The notes: generated by a model from the letters alone, not told the origin. DNA of 21,652 bases from an uncultured Comamonadaceae bacterium (GCA_946482115.1 CAMLQP010000016.1:1-21652); one strand, 5' to 3'. Numbered from the stretch's first letter, positions 1 through 12,700 are shown. Numbers and translations: made by a program.

Positions 1-500
1 ACGAGACCTCCAGCCCGTCGATGGACATCTCCAAGGCCAGCAACTTCGAGCGCTTCGTGTTCGACCTGCTGGGCCGCGACGGCGCCCGCACCCAGGCCCT
101 GTTCGGCACCGCGCTCAACCGCGAAGGCCGTTTCGACCTCAGCGCCGACCCCGCCTTCGCGCAGGCTGTCAGCCGCTACGGCTTCGTCAGCGGCAAAAGC
201 ACCCATGCCGACCGCATCGCCACTATCCGCGACTGCTGGAGCCGCCACGGCATCGTGATCGACACCCACACCGCCGACGGCGTGAAGGTGGCGCGCGAGC
301 ACCTGAAACCCGGCGTGCCCATGGTGGTGCTGGAAACCGCGCTGCCCATCAAGTTCGCGGCCAGCATCGTGGAGGCCCTGGGCCGCGAGCCCGAGCGCCC
401 GGCCAGGTTCATCGGCATCGAAGACCTGCCCAAGCGCGTGACCGTGCTGCCGGCCGACGTGGCCCGGGTCAAGGCCTACATCGAGCGCCACTGCGCCTGA
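1..500 (+). CDS. thrC: Threonine synthase, C-terminal part (5' end outside window)
   Basis: This is the last ~165 residues of threonine synthase, the PLP enzyme that converts O-phosphohomoserine to threonine in the cytoplasm. The reading frame is open from base 3. The visible part begins ETSSPSMDISKASNFERF, a highly conserved stretch of the long (class II, fungal/proteobacterial) threonine synthases, and the C-terminal end has the usual VLETALPIKFA and EDLPKRV segments. The PLP-binding lysine lies upstream of the window. The frame ends in TGA at 498-500. It is followed by a GC-rich repeat and then moeA on the same strand, so thrC probably closes a threonine operon (hom-thrC in relatives, from memory). 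No sign of decay in the visible part. Confidence 0.95.
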   Translation, partial: ETSSPSMDISKASNFERFVFDLLGRDGARTQALFGTALNREGRFDLSADPAFAQAVSRYGFVSGKSTHADRIATIRDCWSRHGIVIDTHTADGVKVAREHLKPGVPMVVLETALPIKFAASIVEALGREPERPARFIGIEDLPKRVTVLPADVARVKAYIERHCA

Positions 501-505
501 CATGA

Positions 506-583
506 AGCCCCCACGCTCATCGCTTCACGTATCGCTGCCCCCCGGGGGGGCGCGTCAACGCCTTCGGGCGGCCGGGCGGCGCT
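506..583. repeat. GC-rich intergenic stem-loop repeat between thrC and moeA
   Basis: The 88-base gap between thrC and moeA holds a C6G7 palindrome (538-550) followed by a CGCC-TTCG-GGCG hairpin with a stable TTCG tetraloop (559-570), then a GGCGGCCGGGCGGCGC tract. Similar GC palindromes with a CCTTCGGG core are scattered between genes in Comamonadaceae genomes (recalled, not searched). It may stop or slow transcription after thrC, although it has no T-run, or be a dispersed REP-like element. Confidence 0.5.
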
Positions 584-588
584 GACAC

Positions 589-1800
589 ATGGCCATCCTG
601 CGCCCGCTAGATGACGCACTCGCTGACCTGCTGGCCGGCGTCGAGCCGCTGGCGTCCATCGAGCACGTCTCCAGCTTCGATGCCGACCGCCGCGTGCTGG
701 CGCAGGACCTGGTGAGCGCGCTGCACGTGCCCGGCCACGACAACAGCGCCATGGACGGATATGCCGTGCGCACCGCCGATCTGGGCGGCCAACCGCTGCC
801 GGTGTCCCAGCGCATCCCCGCCGGCCACTTCGGCCAGCCGCTGCAGCCGGGCACCGTGGCCCGCATCTTCACCGGCGCGCCGGTGCCCGCCGGCGCCGAT
901 GCCGTGGTGATGCAGGAAGACACCGAAGCGGCCGGCGAGGGCGCCATCACCGTGCGTGGCGACGTGAAGCCCGGCCAGTGGATACGCCGCCAGGGCGAAG
1001 ACGTGCAAAAGGGCGCCGTGGTGCTGGCCGCCGGCACCCGCCTGGGCCCGGCCGAACTGGGCCTGGCCGCCGGCATCGGGCACGGCAACCTGCCGGTGCG
1101 TCCGCGCCCGCGCGTGGCACTGTTCTCCACCGGCGACGAGCTCGTCATGCCCGGCACCGTCCCGCCGGACCAGCTGCCACCCGGCGCCATCTACAACTCC
1201 AACCGCTTCTTCCTGCGCACGCTGCTGCAGCGCCTGGGCTGCCAGGTGACCGATCTCGGCATCGTGCCCGACCAGCGCGAGGCCACCGTGGCCGCGTTGC
1301 GCGACGCCGCCGACGCGAACGACCTCATCCTCACCAGCGGCGGCGTTTCGGTGGGTGAGGAAGACCACGTCAAGCCGGCGGTGCAGCAGCTCGGCACGCT
1401 GGACCTGTGGCAGATCGCCATGAAACCCGGCAAGCCCTTCGCGCACGGCCGCGTGGGCGGCGCCCACTTCATCGGCCTGCCCGGCAACCCGGTGTCCAGC
1501 TTCGTCACCTTCCTGCTGCTGGTGCGGCCCTTCCTGCTGCGGCTGCAGGGCGTGGCCGACGTGAGCGTGCCGGCGCAGCGGCTGCCCGCGCATTTCGATC
1601 TGCCCAAGGGTGACAGGCGCCGCGAATTCCTGCGCGCGCGGCGCAACGCGCAGGGCGGGGTGGAGCTGTTCACCAACCAGAGCTCGGGCGTGCTGACCTC
1701 CATGACCTGGGCCGACGGCCTGATCGACAACCCGGCCGGCCAGACCATCGCGCGCGGCGATGCCGTGCGCTTCATCGCGCTGTCGGACCTCCTCGCATGA
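589..1800 (+). CDS. moeA: Molybdopterin molybdenumtransferase MoeA
   Basis: MoeA inserts molybdate into adenylylated molybdopterin, the last step of molybdenum cofactor synthesis, in the cytoplasm. The 403-residue length is normal for the family. Family motifs are present: NSAMDGYAVR (M55), FSTGDEL near 181, LTSGGVSVGEEDH (S250), KPGKPF near 284 and GLPGNPVSS (from G296). Together they cover the MoeA N-terminal domains, the MoCF-binding domain and the C-terminal domain. The ATG at 589 has no strong Shine-Dalgarno sequence, but no better in-frame start is seen. The stop codon overlaps the moaD start (ATGA, 1797-1800), which implies translational coupling. Confidence 0.96.
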   Translation: MAILRPLDDALADLLAGVEPLASIEHVSSFDADRRVLAQDLVSALHVPGHDNSAMDGYAVRTADLGGQPLPVSQRIPAGHFGQPLQPGTVARIFTGAPVPAGADAVVMQEDTEAAGEGAITVRGDVKPGQWIRRQGEDVQKGAVVLAAGTRLGPAELGLAAGIGHGNLPVRPRPRVALFSTGDELVMPGTVPPDQLPPGAIYNSNRFFLRTLLQRLGCQVTDLGIVPDQREATVAALRDAADANDLILTSGGVSVGEEDHVKPAVQQLGTLDLWQIAMKPGKPFAHGRVGGAHFIGLPGNPVSSFVTFLLLVRPFLLRLQGVADVSVPAQRLPAHFDLPKGDRRREFLRARRNAQGGVELFTNQSSGVLTSMTWADGLIDNPAGQTIARGDAVRFIALSDLLA

Positions 1801-2048
1801 AAGTCCAGCTCAAATACTTCGCCTCCATCCGCGAGGCCATCGGCCAGGGCGGCGAGGCGCTGGAAACCCCCGCCGCCACCGTGGCCGCGCTGCGTGACGA
1901 GCTCATCGCGCGCGGCGGCGCCTATGCCCAGGCGCTGGCGCGCGGCAAGGCCGTGCGCGTGGCGGTGGACCAGACCATGTGCGACGAAGCCGCCGCGCTG
2001 CGCGACGGCGCCGAAGTCGCCTTTTTTCCGCCCGTCACGGGCGGTTGA
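1797..2048 (+). CDS. moaD: Molybdopterin synthase sulfur-carrier subunit MoaD
   Basis: MoaD is the small ubiquitin-like subunit of molybdopterin synthase. Its C-terminal glycine carries the thiocarboxylate sulfur that MoaE transfers to precursor Z. The protein has 83 residues, the expected size, and starts with the beta-grasp strand KVQLKYFASIREAIG. It ends in FFPPVTGG, the Gly-Gly terminus essential for adenylation and thiocarboxylation. The start overlaps the moeA stop. Its partner gene moaE is not next to it but lies at 14464-14943. The 3' end is convergent with the DapA-like gene, with 6 bases between stop codons. Confidence 0.96.
   Translation: MKVQLKYFASIREAIGQGGEALETPAATVAALRDELIARGGAYAQALARGKAVRVAVDQTMCDEAAALRDGAEVAFFPPVTGG
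2028..2044. other. Perfect 7-bp hairpin at the moaD 3' end
   Basis: CCGCCCG-TCA-CGGGCGG spans the last codons of moaD, just before its stop and the convergent gene's stop. A run of six T (2022-2027) lies on the 5' side, so the hairpin does not form a canonical T-tailed terminator in either direction. It may still act as a shared stem-loop barrier between the two converging genes. Confidence 0.35.
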
Positions 2049-2054
2049 GTCCGT

Positions 2055-2951
2055 TTACAACACCGCCAGCATCCGCTCCACCCCGGCGGGCGACAGCGCC
2101 GTCATGGGCGGGCGCAGCGTGTCGTGCACCAGCCCCTGCCGCGCCAGCGCCCACTTGAAGGCGGCCGGGTTGGGTTCGGCGTAGGCGGCGTCCACCAGCG
2201 GGCGCAGCGCGCGCCACAGCGCGTGGGCCTCGCTCAGCCGGCCGGCGGCCACCGCGTCCATCAGCCGCACGAAATCCGCCGTGCGCAGGTGGGCCGCCGC
2301 AAGGATGGCGCCGGTACCGCCCTGTGCCAGCGTGGACAGCAGCGCATCCTCGTCGCCCGCCAGCACCTGCAGCCCGCCATGGGCGATCAAGGCCTGGGTC
2401 TTGCCCAGGTCGCCGCCGCAGTCCTTGATGGCGTGGATGTTGGGATGGTCGGCCAGTGTCAGCAGCGTGCCGGTGTCGATGTGCGCGCCGGTGCGGTAGG
2501 GGATGTCGTAGAGCACCAGCGGCGCGCGCGCGGCGTCGGCCAGGGTGGTGAACCACTGCAGCAGCCCGGCCTGCGATGGCCGGATGTAGGGAGGGGCCGA
2601 GGCCAGCAGGCCGGCCAGCGCAAAGTCGCCCAGCGCGCGTACCCAGGCCGTGGCCCGGCCCAGGTGGTTGCCCGGCACGCCCATCATCACCGGCAGGCCG
2701 TCGGCATGCGCCAGCACCGTGCGCAGCGTCTCCAGCTGTTCATCGGGCTCCAGCGCGGCGGCCTCGCCGGTGGAGCCACAGACCACGAAACCCGCGATGC
2801 CGCTGCCCCTGTAATGCCGCACCAGGCGTTTGAGCGCTTCGTGGTCCAGCGCGCCGTCGGGCTGGAACGGGGTGATCAGGGGCAGCCAGAGTCCGCGCAG
2901 GCGGGCGCGGGCCGTGTTGGGCGACGGGTGGGTGGTGGCAGTGGTCGGCAT
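2055..2951 (-). CDS. DapA-family Schiff-base aldolase/lyase (4-hydroxy-tetrahydrodipicolinate synthase-like)
   Basis: This is a class I aldolase of the DHDPS/N-acetylneuraminate lyase family, which forms a lysine Schiff base with pyruvate or a 2-oxo acid. From M at 2951 it has 298 residues, a full (beta/alpha)8 barrel. It shows LITPFQPDG, the pyruvate-carboxylate loop CGSTGE, the YDIPYRTG motif (Tyr148, with Arg five residues later) and the Schiff-base lysine in IKDCGGD (Lys176). The Tyr and Arg pattern resembles true DapA, but paralogues act on sugar acids or hydroxyproline, so the substrate is open. I chose 2951 rather than the ATG at 2963 because GGAG (2958-2961) sits 6 bases before it, whereas the 2963 start directly follows a T-run. 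It is transcribed from a structured leader. Confidence 0.88.
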   Translation of the reverse strand: MPTTATTHPSPNTARARLRGLWLPLITPFQPDGALDHEALKRLVRHYRGSGIAGFVVCGSTGEAAALEPDEQLETLRTVLAHADGLPVMMGVPGNHLGRATAWVRALGDFALAGLLASAPPYIRPSQAGLLQWFTTLADAARAPLVLYDIPYRTGAHIDTGTLLTLADHPNIHAIKDCGGDLGKTQALIAHGGLQVLAGDEDALLSTLAQGGTGAILAAAHLRTADFVRLMDAVAAGRLSEAHALWRALRPLVDAAYAEPNPAAFKWALARQGLVHDTLRPPMTALSPAGVERMLAVL

Positions 2952-2965
2952 GCAGCGCTCCATGG

Positions 2966-2992
2966 AAAAAGACCGGTGAACGAACCACCGTC
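2966..2992 (-). terminator. Intrinsic terminator (attenuator) just before the DapA-like gene
   Basis: On the - strand, GACGGTG and CACCGGTC pair around a GTTCGTT loop (7 bp with one bulged G). TTTTT (2966-2970) and the gene's ribosome-binding site (2958-2961) follow within a few bases. A terminator this close to a start codon only makes sense as a conditional one. Its 5' arm (through 2992) is shared with the 3' arm of the long leader helix at 2988-3062, so the two structures exclude each other. Confidence 0.55.
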
Positions 2993-3094
2993 GGAGCGAT
3001 GCGGGGAGACCGGACGAGAAGCGGCGCCAACCTGCCGGGTTCCATCGCTCATCCGACGACGGAACCGCAGGCTCCGGTCAGATGAGCCCCGGTT
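2988..3094 (-). promoter_or_regulatory. Structured 5' leader, candidate riboswitch/attenuator of unknown class
   Basis: Read on the - strand the leader has three parts. First is a hairpin at 3063-3094 (AACCG/CGGTT outer and GGCTC/GAGCC inner pairs). Second is a long helix between 3043-3062 and 2988-3001 (6 bp CCGTCG/CGACGG, a 6-base bulge, 8 bp GAGCGATG/CATCGCTC). Third is a ~40-base internal domain (3002-3042) with an AACC-CGGCA-GGTT hairpin. The 3' arm of the long helix overlaps the terminator stem. I compared it from memory with the consensus of glycine, lysine, SAH, fluoride, ZTP, guanidine, TPP, FMN and Moco riboswitches and found no match. No clear promoter is visible upstream. The + strand could alternatively encode a small RNA here. 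Confidence 0.45.
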
Positions 3095-3098
3095 TTTT
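3063..3098 (+). terminator. Terminator-like hairpin followed by T6 on the + strand
   Basis: On the + strand AACCG-CA-GGCTC and GAGCC-C-CGGTT form a 10-bp stem with a 9-base loop, and the T-run 3093-3098 directly follows. It has the form of a rho-independent terminator, yet no + strand gene ends nearby. It may close a small RNA transcribed across 2964-3098, or simply be the first leader hairpin seen from the other strand. From 3099 to 3202 I see no feature. Confidence 0.35.
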
Positions 3099-3202
3099 GT
3101 CCTTGCGCAGGCACGCGCGCGCCGGCCCGGTGGGGGCAGTGGCGAAGGTGTGCGGCTGGCGAGGCATGGGGTGTGATGCTAGCAGCATGGCGCCGCCATC
3201 GG

Positions 3203-4696
3203 TCACGGCGGCAGCCGATCAAGGGACACCGCCACGAATGGCATCAGGTCCTGCAGGAAGGCCGCGTCGTCCAGTGTCAGCGGCCCCAGCGACGCCAGCT
3301 CCAGGACGGCCACCACCTTGTCGCGCAGCAGGATGGGGTGGATCAGCACCGTGGCCGGTGGGTGGCTGCCGGTGCCCGAGTGGATGCGCAGGCCGGCCCC
3401 CTCGTGCGGCTCCATCACGATGTCGCGGCGCAGGCGCACGGCCTCGGCCAGCAGCGGGCCCAGTCCGGGCGTTGCCTGCAGCTCGGCATCCGGGCTGTCG
3501 CCGGTGCCGGCGTAGCGGGCCACGGGGTGCAGGCGCGCGCCGTCAACCGTGCAGAGCAGCGCCTGCTGGAAGCCCACGTGCCTGGACAGTCCGGACAGCA
3601 GGGTCTGCGCGAAGGCTTCGCGCGTGGGGGCCTGCTGCAGCGCCAGCTGGACCTGGGACACCGCCAGCCGCCGGCCCGACTCCTGTTCCAGCGCCTGCCG
3701 GCTCTCGGCCAGGGTCTGCGCGGTGGCGCGGTGTGATGCGGCTTCCCGGCGCAGCCGCCCGGTCCAGAGCAGCATGGCCGCCAGCACACCCGCGACGCCC
3801 GTGCCCACGGGCAGGGCCCAGGCCCGCAGGGCGGCACGCTCGGCCGCCCGCGTGTCCAGGGACTGCTCGAAGAACTGATACTCCGTCCGGGATATGCCGT
3901 AGTACCGCTGCCAGGACCGATCGAGCTCGGAGCCCACGCGCAGGCTGTCGTCGAAGTAGCGCTGCAGGGCTTCGCGCAGGTCCGGCGCGGAAGGGGACAG
4001 CCCCCAGCCGACGGCCACGATGTCGTCCACCGGGAACAGCAGGTCCAGGTTGTCGTATTCCCCGCTGCGTATCCACTTGAACGCGCCTTCGGAGCCCGTG
4101 ACCGTGAAGTCGGCCAGGCCGCGGGAAACCCGCTGCACGCTCTCGGCGGTCGGGTGGTGCTCCACCACCACGGGCCTGGCTCGGTAGCTGGTTTCGTTTT
4201 CGTGGGCCAGCCAGGCATCGTACGACGTGCCTTTTTGCACCGCCGCGCGCAGGCCGGCCAGATCGGCCGGAGTCCTGACCACCGGGCGCAGACGCTGGTG
4301 CGCCACGATCATCTTGCGCACGGTGTAGTAGGGAACCAGCTCCATCTTGGTCAGGCGCCAGTCCAGCAGGTGCAGGTCGTTGGGGAACAGGTCGCATTCG
4401 CCGTTCTCCAGCAGCCGCGCGACGTAGCGCTGCTCGCGCTCGAGCTTGCCTTCGCGGTTCAGGAACTGCTCGTCCCAGGACTTGAGCGACACCACCACCG
4501 GGGAGACGCCCAGGCTGCGGGCGAAGGCCTCGGCGTTTTCCCGGTAGAAGGCAGCGCTGGAGCCCGCGATGCAGATCCGCAGCTGGTTTGATGATCGGAT
4601 GTCCGCCAGCGAGCGGGCGTGGGCCGTGCCGGCCAAGACCAGAACGGCCAGCAGCATACGGACGGCAAGGCCAGGGAAGCGGGCGGGCGGGCGCAT
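3203..4696 (-). CDS. Membrane-anchored substrate-binding (SBP_bac_3) protein with C-terminal GAF domain
   Basis: This 497-residue protein appears to sense a periplasmic solute. A signal peptide (roughly residues 1-27, RMLLAVLVLAGTAHARS) leads into a family-3 solute-binding domain (about 28-280; LRICIAGSSAAFY, CDLFPNDLHLLD, KGTSYDAWL). A single membrane helix (about 290-309), a short coiled coil and a cytoplasmic GAF domain (about 352-495) follow. No kinase, GGDEF, EAL or HTH output follows the GAF. Its end (AVLELASLGPLTLDD) resembles the GAF of the divergent kinase ([15 protein letters not shown]). The start was set at ATG 4696, directly before the signal peptide; an upstream extension to 4825 has no signal sequence. 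It may pass its signal to the kinase by direct contact. Confidence 0.85.
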   Translation of the reverse strand: MRPPARFPGLAVRMLLAVLVLAGTAHARSLADIRSSNQLRICIAGSSAAFYRENAEAFARSLGVSPVVVSLKSWDEQFLNREGKLEREQRYVARLLENGECDLFPNDLHLLDWRLTKMELVPYYTVRKMIVAHQRLRPVVRTPADLAGLRAAVQKGTSYDAWLAHENETSYRARPVVVEHHPTAESVQRVSRGLADFTVTGSEGAFKWIRSGEYDNLDLLFPVDDIVAVGWGLSPSAPDLREALQRYFDDSLRVGSELDRSWQRYYGISRTEYQFFEQSLDTRAAERAALRAWALPVGTGVAGVLAAMLLWTGRLRREAASHRATAQTLAESRQALEQESGRRLAVSQVQLALQQAPTREAFAQTLLSGLSRHVGFQQALLCTVDGARLHPVARYAGTGDSPDAELQATPGLGPLLAEAVRLRRDIVMEPHEGAGLRIHSGTGSHPPATVLIHPILLRDKVVAVLELASLGPLTLDDAAFLQDLMPFVAVSLDRLPP

Positions 4697-4857
4697 GGTG
4701 ACTCGCCGCACTGTACCCGGGCGCGGTTGCTTTTTTACCAAAATGCAAAAAAATGTGATGCCACAAGACCACAAGATCAGATACTCGGTCGCAAATCCCA
4801 CTGCACGCGGCGGCCCGGGCTTCAAGGGAGCCGTATGCCTGAATCGGAGAGGTGTTG
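4697..4857. promoter_or_regulatory. Divergent promoter region between sensor protein and hybrid kinase
   Basis: This 161-base region has an A/T-rich patch (4727-4757, with T6 and A7 runs) in otherwise GC-rich DNA. A tandem 8-mer CCACAAGA x2 sits at 4761-4776. GGAGAGG (4846-4852) is a strong ribosome-binding site for the kinase start at 4858. No convincing -35/-10 pair is visible for either gene; GATACT (4780-4785) is a weak -10 candidate on the + strand. The tandem repeat could be a binding site for a regulator or for sigma factor on the - strand (TTGTGG). Confidence 0.45.
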
Positions 4858-10096
<5,239 letters not shown>

Positions 10097-10116
<20 letters not shown>

Positions 10117-11527
10117 CGGGCCCGTGGCAGAGGCCGCCGGGCGCCGCGCGGCGCCTGCCGTGGTGGCCATCGGCGCTTCGGCGGGCGGGCTTGAAGCGCT
10201 GCAGTCGCTGCTGCCCCACCTGCGGCCCAACGGCGTCACTGCGTATGTGGTGGCGCAGCACATGGCCAGCGACAGCCATCATGACCTGCTGTGCCAGCTG
10301 CTGCAGCGCACCTGCACGCTGCCGGTGCGCCTGATGACGGGCGGCGCCCCTCCCGAGCCTGACACGGTGGCCCTGGTCCCGGCTGGCTGCCATGCGCGCT
10401 GGGCCCATTCGGGCTGGGAGCTGCAGCCCCCGTCCGGCCAGTTCGTCTACACCCCGTCGGTCGATGCGCTGCTGCTGTCTCTGGCCGACGGTCTGGGCGG
10501 CCGGGCCGCGTCGGTGGTCCTGTCGGGCGCCGGCAGCGACGGTGCCATCGGTGCTGCCGCGCTGGTGCGCAGCGGGGGCAGTGTCTGGGTCCAGGCGCCA
10601 TTGCAGGCGCGGTTTGACGGCATGCCACGGGCGGTGATCGCGGCCGTGCCCGAGGCCCGCGTGCTGGAGGCGGAGCACATGCCGGCCGCCTGGGGGTGGT
10701 CCGGCCCGACTCCGGGGGCCAAACCTGCCGCGCCGGGTGCGGACCTCGCGGCCTTGCTCGCGCGTGTCCGGCTGGTGACCGGCATCGATTTTTCCGGCTA
10801 CAAGCCCGATACCCTGGAGCGGCGCACCGCCCGGCGCCTGGGGGAGCTCGGTCTGCCCGACCTGGCGGCCTACCTGTCACGCATGGACGGCGACCCGCAG
10901 GAGGCCTGGACGCTGCAGCGACGTTTCCTGGTGTCGGTGTCGTCGTTCTTCCGGGATCGGGCGGCCTTCGAGGCACTGGGCCGCGCCTGGCGCCTGCAGC
11001 CGCCGGATCCGGGCCGGGGCTGGCGCTGCTGGGTGCCCGCCTGCGCCACCGGCGAGGAAGCCTACACCCTGGCCATGATGTTCGCCGAAGGCCGGAGCGA
11101 GGGGGCCTGGAGCGGAACCGCCGAGGTGCTGGGCACCGACCTGAACGACGAAGCCCTGGCCCATGCATGGCGAGCCCGCTATGGCGCCAAGGCCCTGAGC
11201 GAAGTGGACGGCCCGTCGCGCGAGCGGTTTTTCGCGTCCGTCGGCGCGGACTTCGAGGTCGCGCCCGCGCTGAGGCCGGGCGTGCGCTTCGAGCGGCAGG
11301 ACGTGCTGACCGTCCAGCCCGACGGCCCGTGGGACGTCATCAGCTGCCGCAACCTGCTGATCTACCTGCAGACACCTTTGCAGGAGCGCCTGATCGCGGC
11401 CTTCCACGCTCGCCTGTCCCCGGGCGGCTGGCTGTTCATCAGCCCGTCGGAAACCCTGCCGCAGGCCTGCCTGCGCGGGTTTGCCCCCCACGACATGACA
11501 CACCGGATCTACCGCCGGCTGCCCTGA
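10097..11527 (+). CDS. CheB-CheR fusion (glutamate methylesterase + methyltransferase)
   Basis: The 476-residue protein joins a CheB-type methylesterase to a CheR-type SAM-dependent glutamate methyltransferase. The CheB part (about 20-190) has the catalytic triad residues Ser28 ([10 protein letters not shown]), His55 (VVAQHMAS) and Asp148 ([10 protein letters not shown]). The CheR part (about 215-476) has the N-terminal helical domain, the SAM-binding [15 protein letters not shown] segment near 310 and the CRNLLIYLQ motif. There is no receiver domain before CheB and no PAS or kinase part after CheR, unlike typical CheB and many larger fusions. The ATG overlaps the kinase's last codons, so translation is probably coupled. 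No MCP chemoreceptor, CheA or CheW is visible, so its methylation target is unknown. Confidence 0.92.
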
Positions 11528-11551
11528 GACGCCGGCGCACCAGGAGAAACC

Positions 11552-12700
11552 ATGAACGCAACCGTACTCAAGCGGCCCACCGTGCTGGTGGTGGATGACA
11601 CGCCCGACAACCTGTCGCTGATGTCTGGCCTGCTGCGCGACCTCTACCGCGTTCAGGTGGCCAACAGCGGCGAGAAGGCCCTCAAGCTGGTGCAGACCGG
11701 GCAGCTGCCCGATCTCATCCTGCTCGACATCATGATGCCCGGCCTGTCCGGCTACGACGTCTGCGAGGCGTTGAAGGCCGAGCCCGCCACGCGTGACATC
11801 CCCATCATCTTCCTGACCGCCATGTCGGCGACGCAGGACGAAAAGAAGGGCCTGGATATGGGCGCGGTGGATTTCATCACCAAGCCGGTCAACCCGCCCA
11901 TCGTGCTGTCACGCGTGGCCACCCAGCTCAAGGTCAAGGCGGTGTCCGATTTCCTGCGCGACCAGAACGCCTACCTGGAAGCGGAAGTCAAACGCCGCAC
12001 CGCGGAACTCGCCGCCATCCAGGACGTGACCATCATGGCCATGGCCTCGCTGGCGGAGACACGCGACAACGACACCGGCAACCACATCCGGCGCACCCAG
12101 CACTACATCAGGACACTGGCGCGCCACTTGTCGGACCACCCCCGGTTCCGGCATTTCCTGACCGAAAAGACCATAGAGAGCCTGTTCAAGTCGGCGCCGC
12201 TGCACGACATCGGCAAGGTCGGCATCCCGGACCGCATCCTGCTCAAGCCCGGCCGGTTCACGCCCGACGAGTTCGAGATCATGAAATCCCACTGCCGGCT
12301 GGGTCGGGACGCCATACAGCACGCCGAGGACCAGCTGGGGCTGAAGGTGGAGTTCCTGCAGTTTGCCAAGGAAATTGCCTACTCGCACCAGGAAAAGTGG
12401 GACGGATCGGGCTACCCCGAAGGCATTGGTGGCGACGACATCCCGGTCTCGGCGCGGCTGATGGCGGTGGCCGACGTCTACGACGCCCTGATCAGCCGCC
12501 GGGTCTACAAGGAGGGCATGCCCCACGAGAAGGCGGTGGAGATCATCATGGAGGGGCGGGGCAGCCACTTCGACCCCGACATCGCCGATGCCTTTTTCGT
12601 GCTGTCCGAGGAGTTCCGCGCCATCGCGGCGAAATACGCCGACGATGACGACACGATGCGGGAGAAGGCGGAGCAGCTCAAAATCATCCGGGGTGACTGA
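11552..12700 (+). CDS. Response regulator with HD-GYP domain (c-di-GMP phosphodiesterase)
   Basis: This RpfG-like protein of 382 residues has an N-terminal receiver (VVDDTPDN, phospho-acceptor D59 in LLDIMMPG, KPVN), a helical linker and an HD-GYP domain expected to hydrolyse cyclic di-GMP. The HD dyad is His218-Asp219 (PLHDIGKVG) and the GYP motif is at 287-289 in WDGSGYPEG. The usual HHE triplet before it reads His279-Gln280-Glu281. The start has AGGAG at a good distance (CACCAGGAGAAACC). It lies 24 bases after cheB-cheR, so it is very likely co-transcribed and is a natural phospho-acceptor for the kinase's Hpt domain. Confidence 0.92.
   Translation: MNATVLKRPTVLVVDDTPDNLSLMSGLLRDLYRVQVANSGEKALKLVQTGQLPDLILLDIMMPGLSGYDVCEALKAEPATRDIPIIFLTAMSATQDEKKGLDMGAVDFITKPVNPPIVLSRVATQLKVKAVSDFLRDQNAYLEAEVKRRTAELAAIQDVTIMAMASLAETRDNDTGNHIRRTQHYIRTLARHLSDHPRFRHFLTEKTIESLFKSAPLHDIGKVGIPDRILLKPGRFTPDEFEIMKSHCRLGRDAIQHAEDQLGLKVEFLQFAKEIAYSHQEKWDGSGYPEGIGGDDIPVSARLMAVADVYDALISRRVYKEGMPHEKAVEIIMEGRGSHFDPDIADAFFVLSEEFRAIAAKYADDDDTMREKAEQLKIIRGD

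Noticed and set aside
3011..3040. Resemblance of the + strand (CCGGACGAG start) to a guanidine-III riboswitch
   Set aside because: Only the first nine bases agree; the GGACAAGACGGCGC-like 3' half needed for the pseudoknot is absent.
2981..3100. Glycine, lysine or SAH riboswitch before the DapA-like gene
   Set aside because: The core conserved segments of these aptamers, as I remember them, are not present on either strand.
2124..3176. Long + strand open frame (350 codons) opposite the DapA-like gene
   Set aside because: It is an antisense shadow caused by GC codon bias; its product is low in complexity, and the - strand frame carries clear aldolase motifs.
4697..4825. Longer N terminus for the binding-protein-GAF sensor, starting at 4825
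   Set aside because: The extra 43 residues lack a signal peptide and run through the A/T-rich promoter region; the start at 4696 leads directly into a signal peptide.
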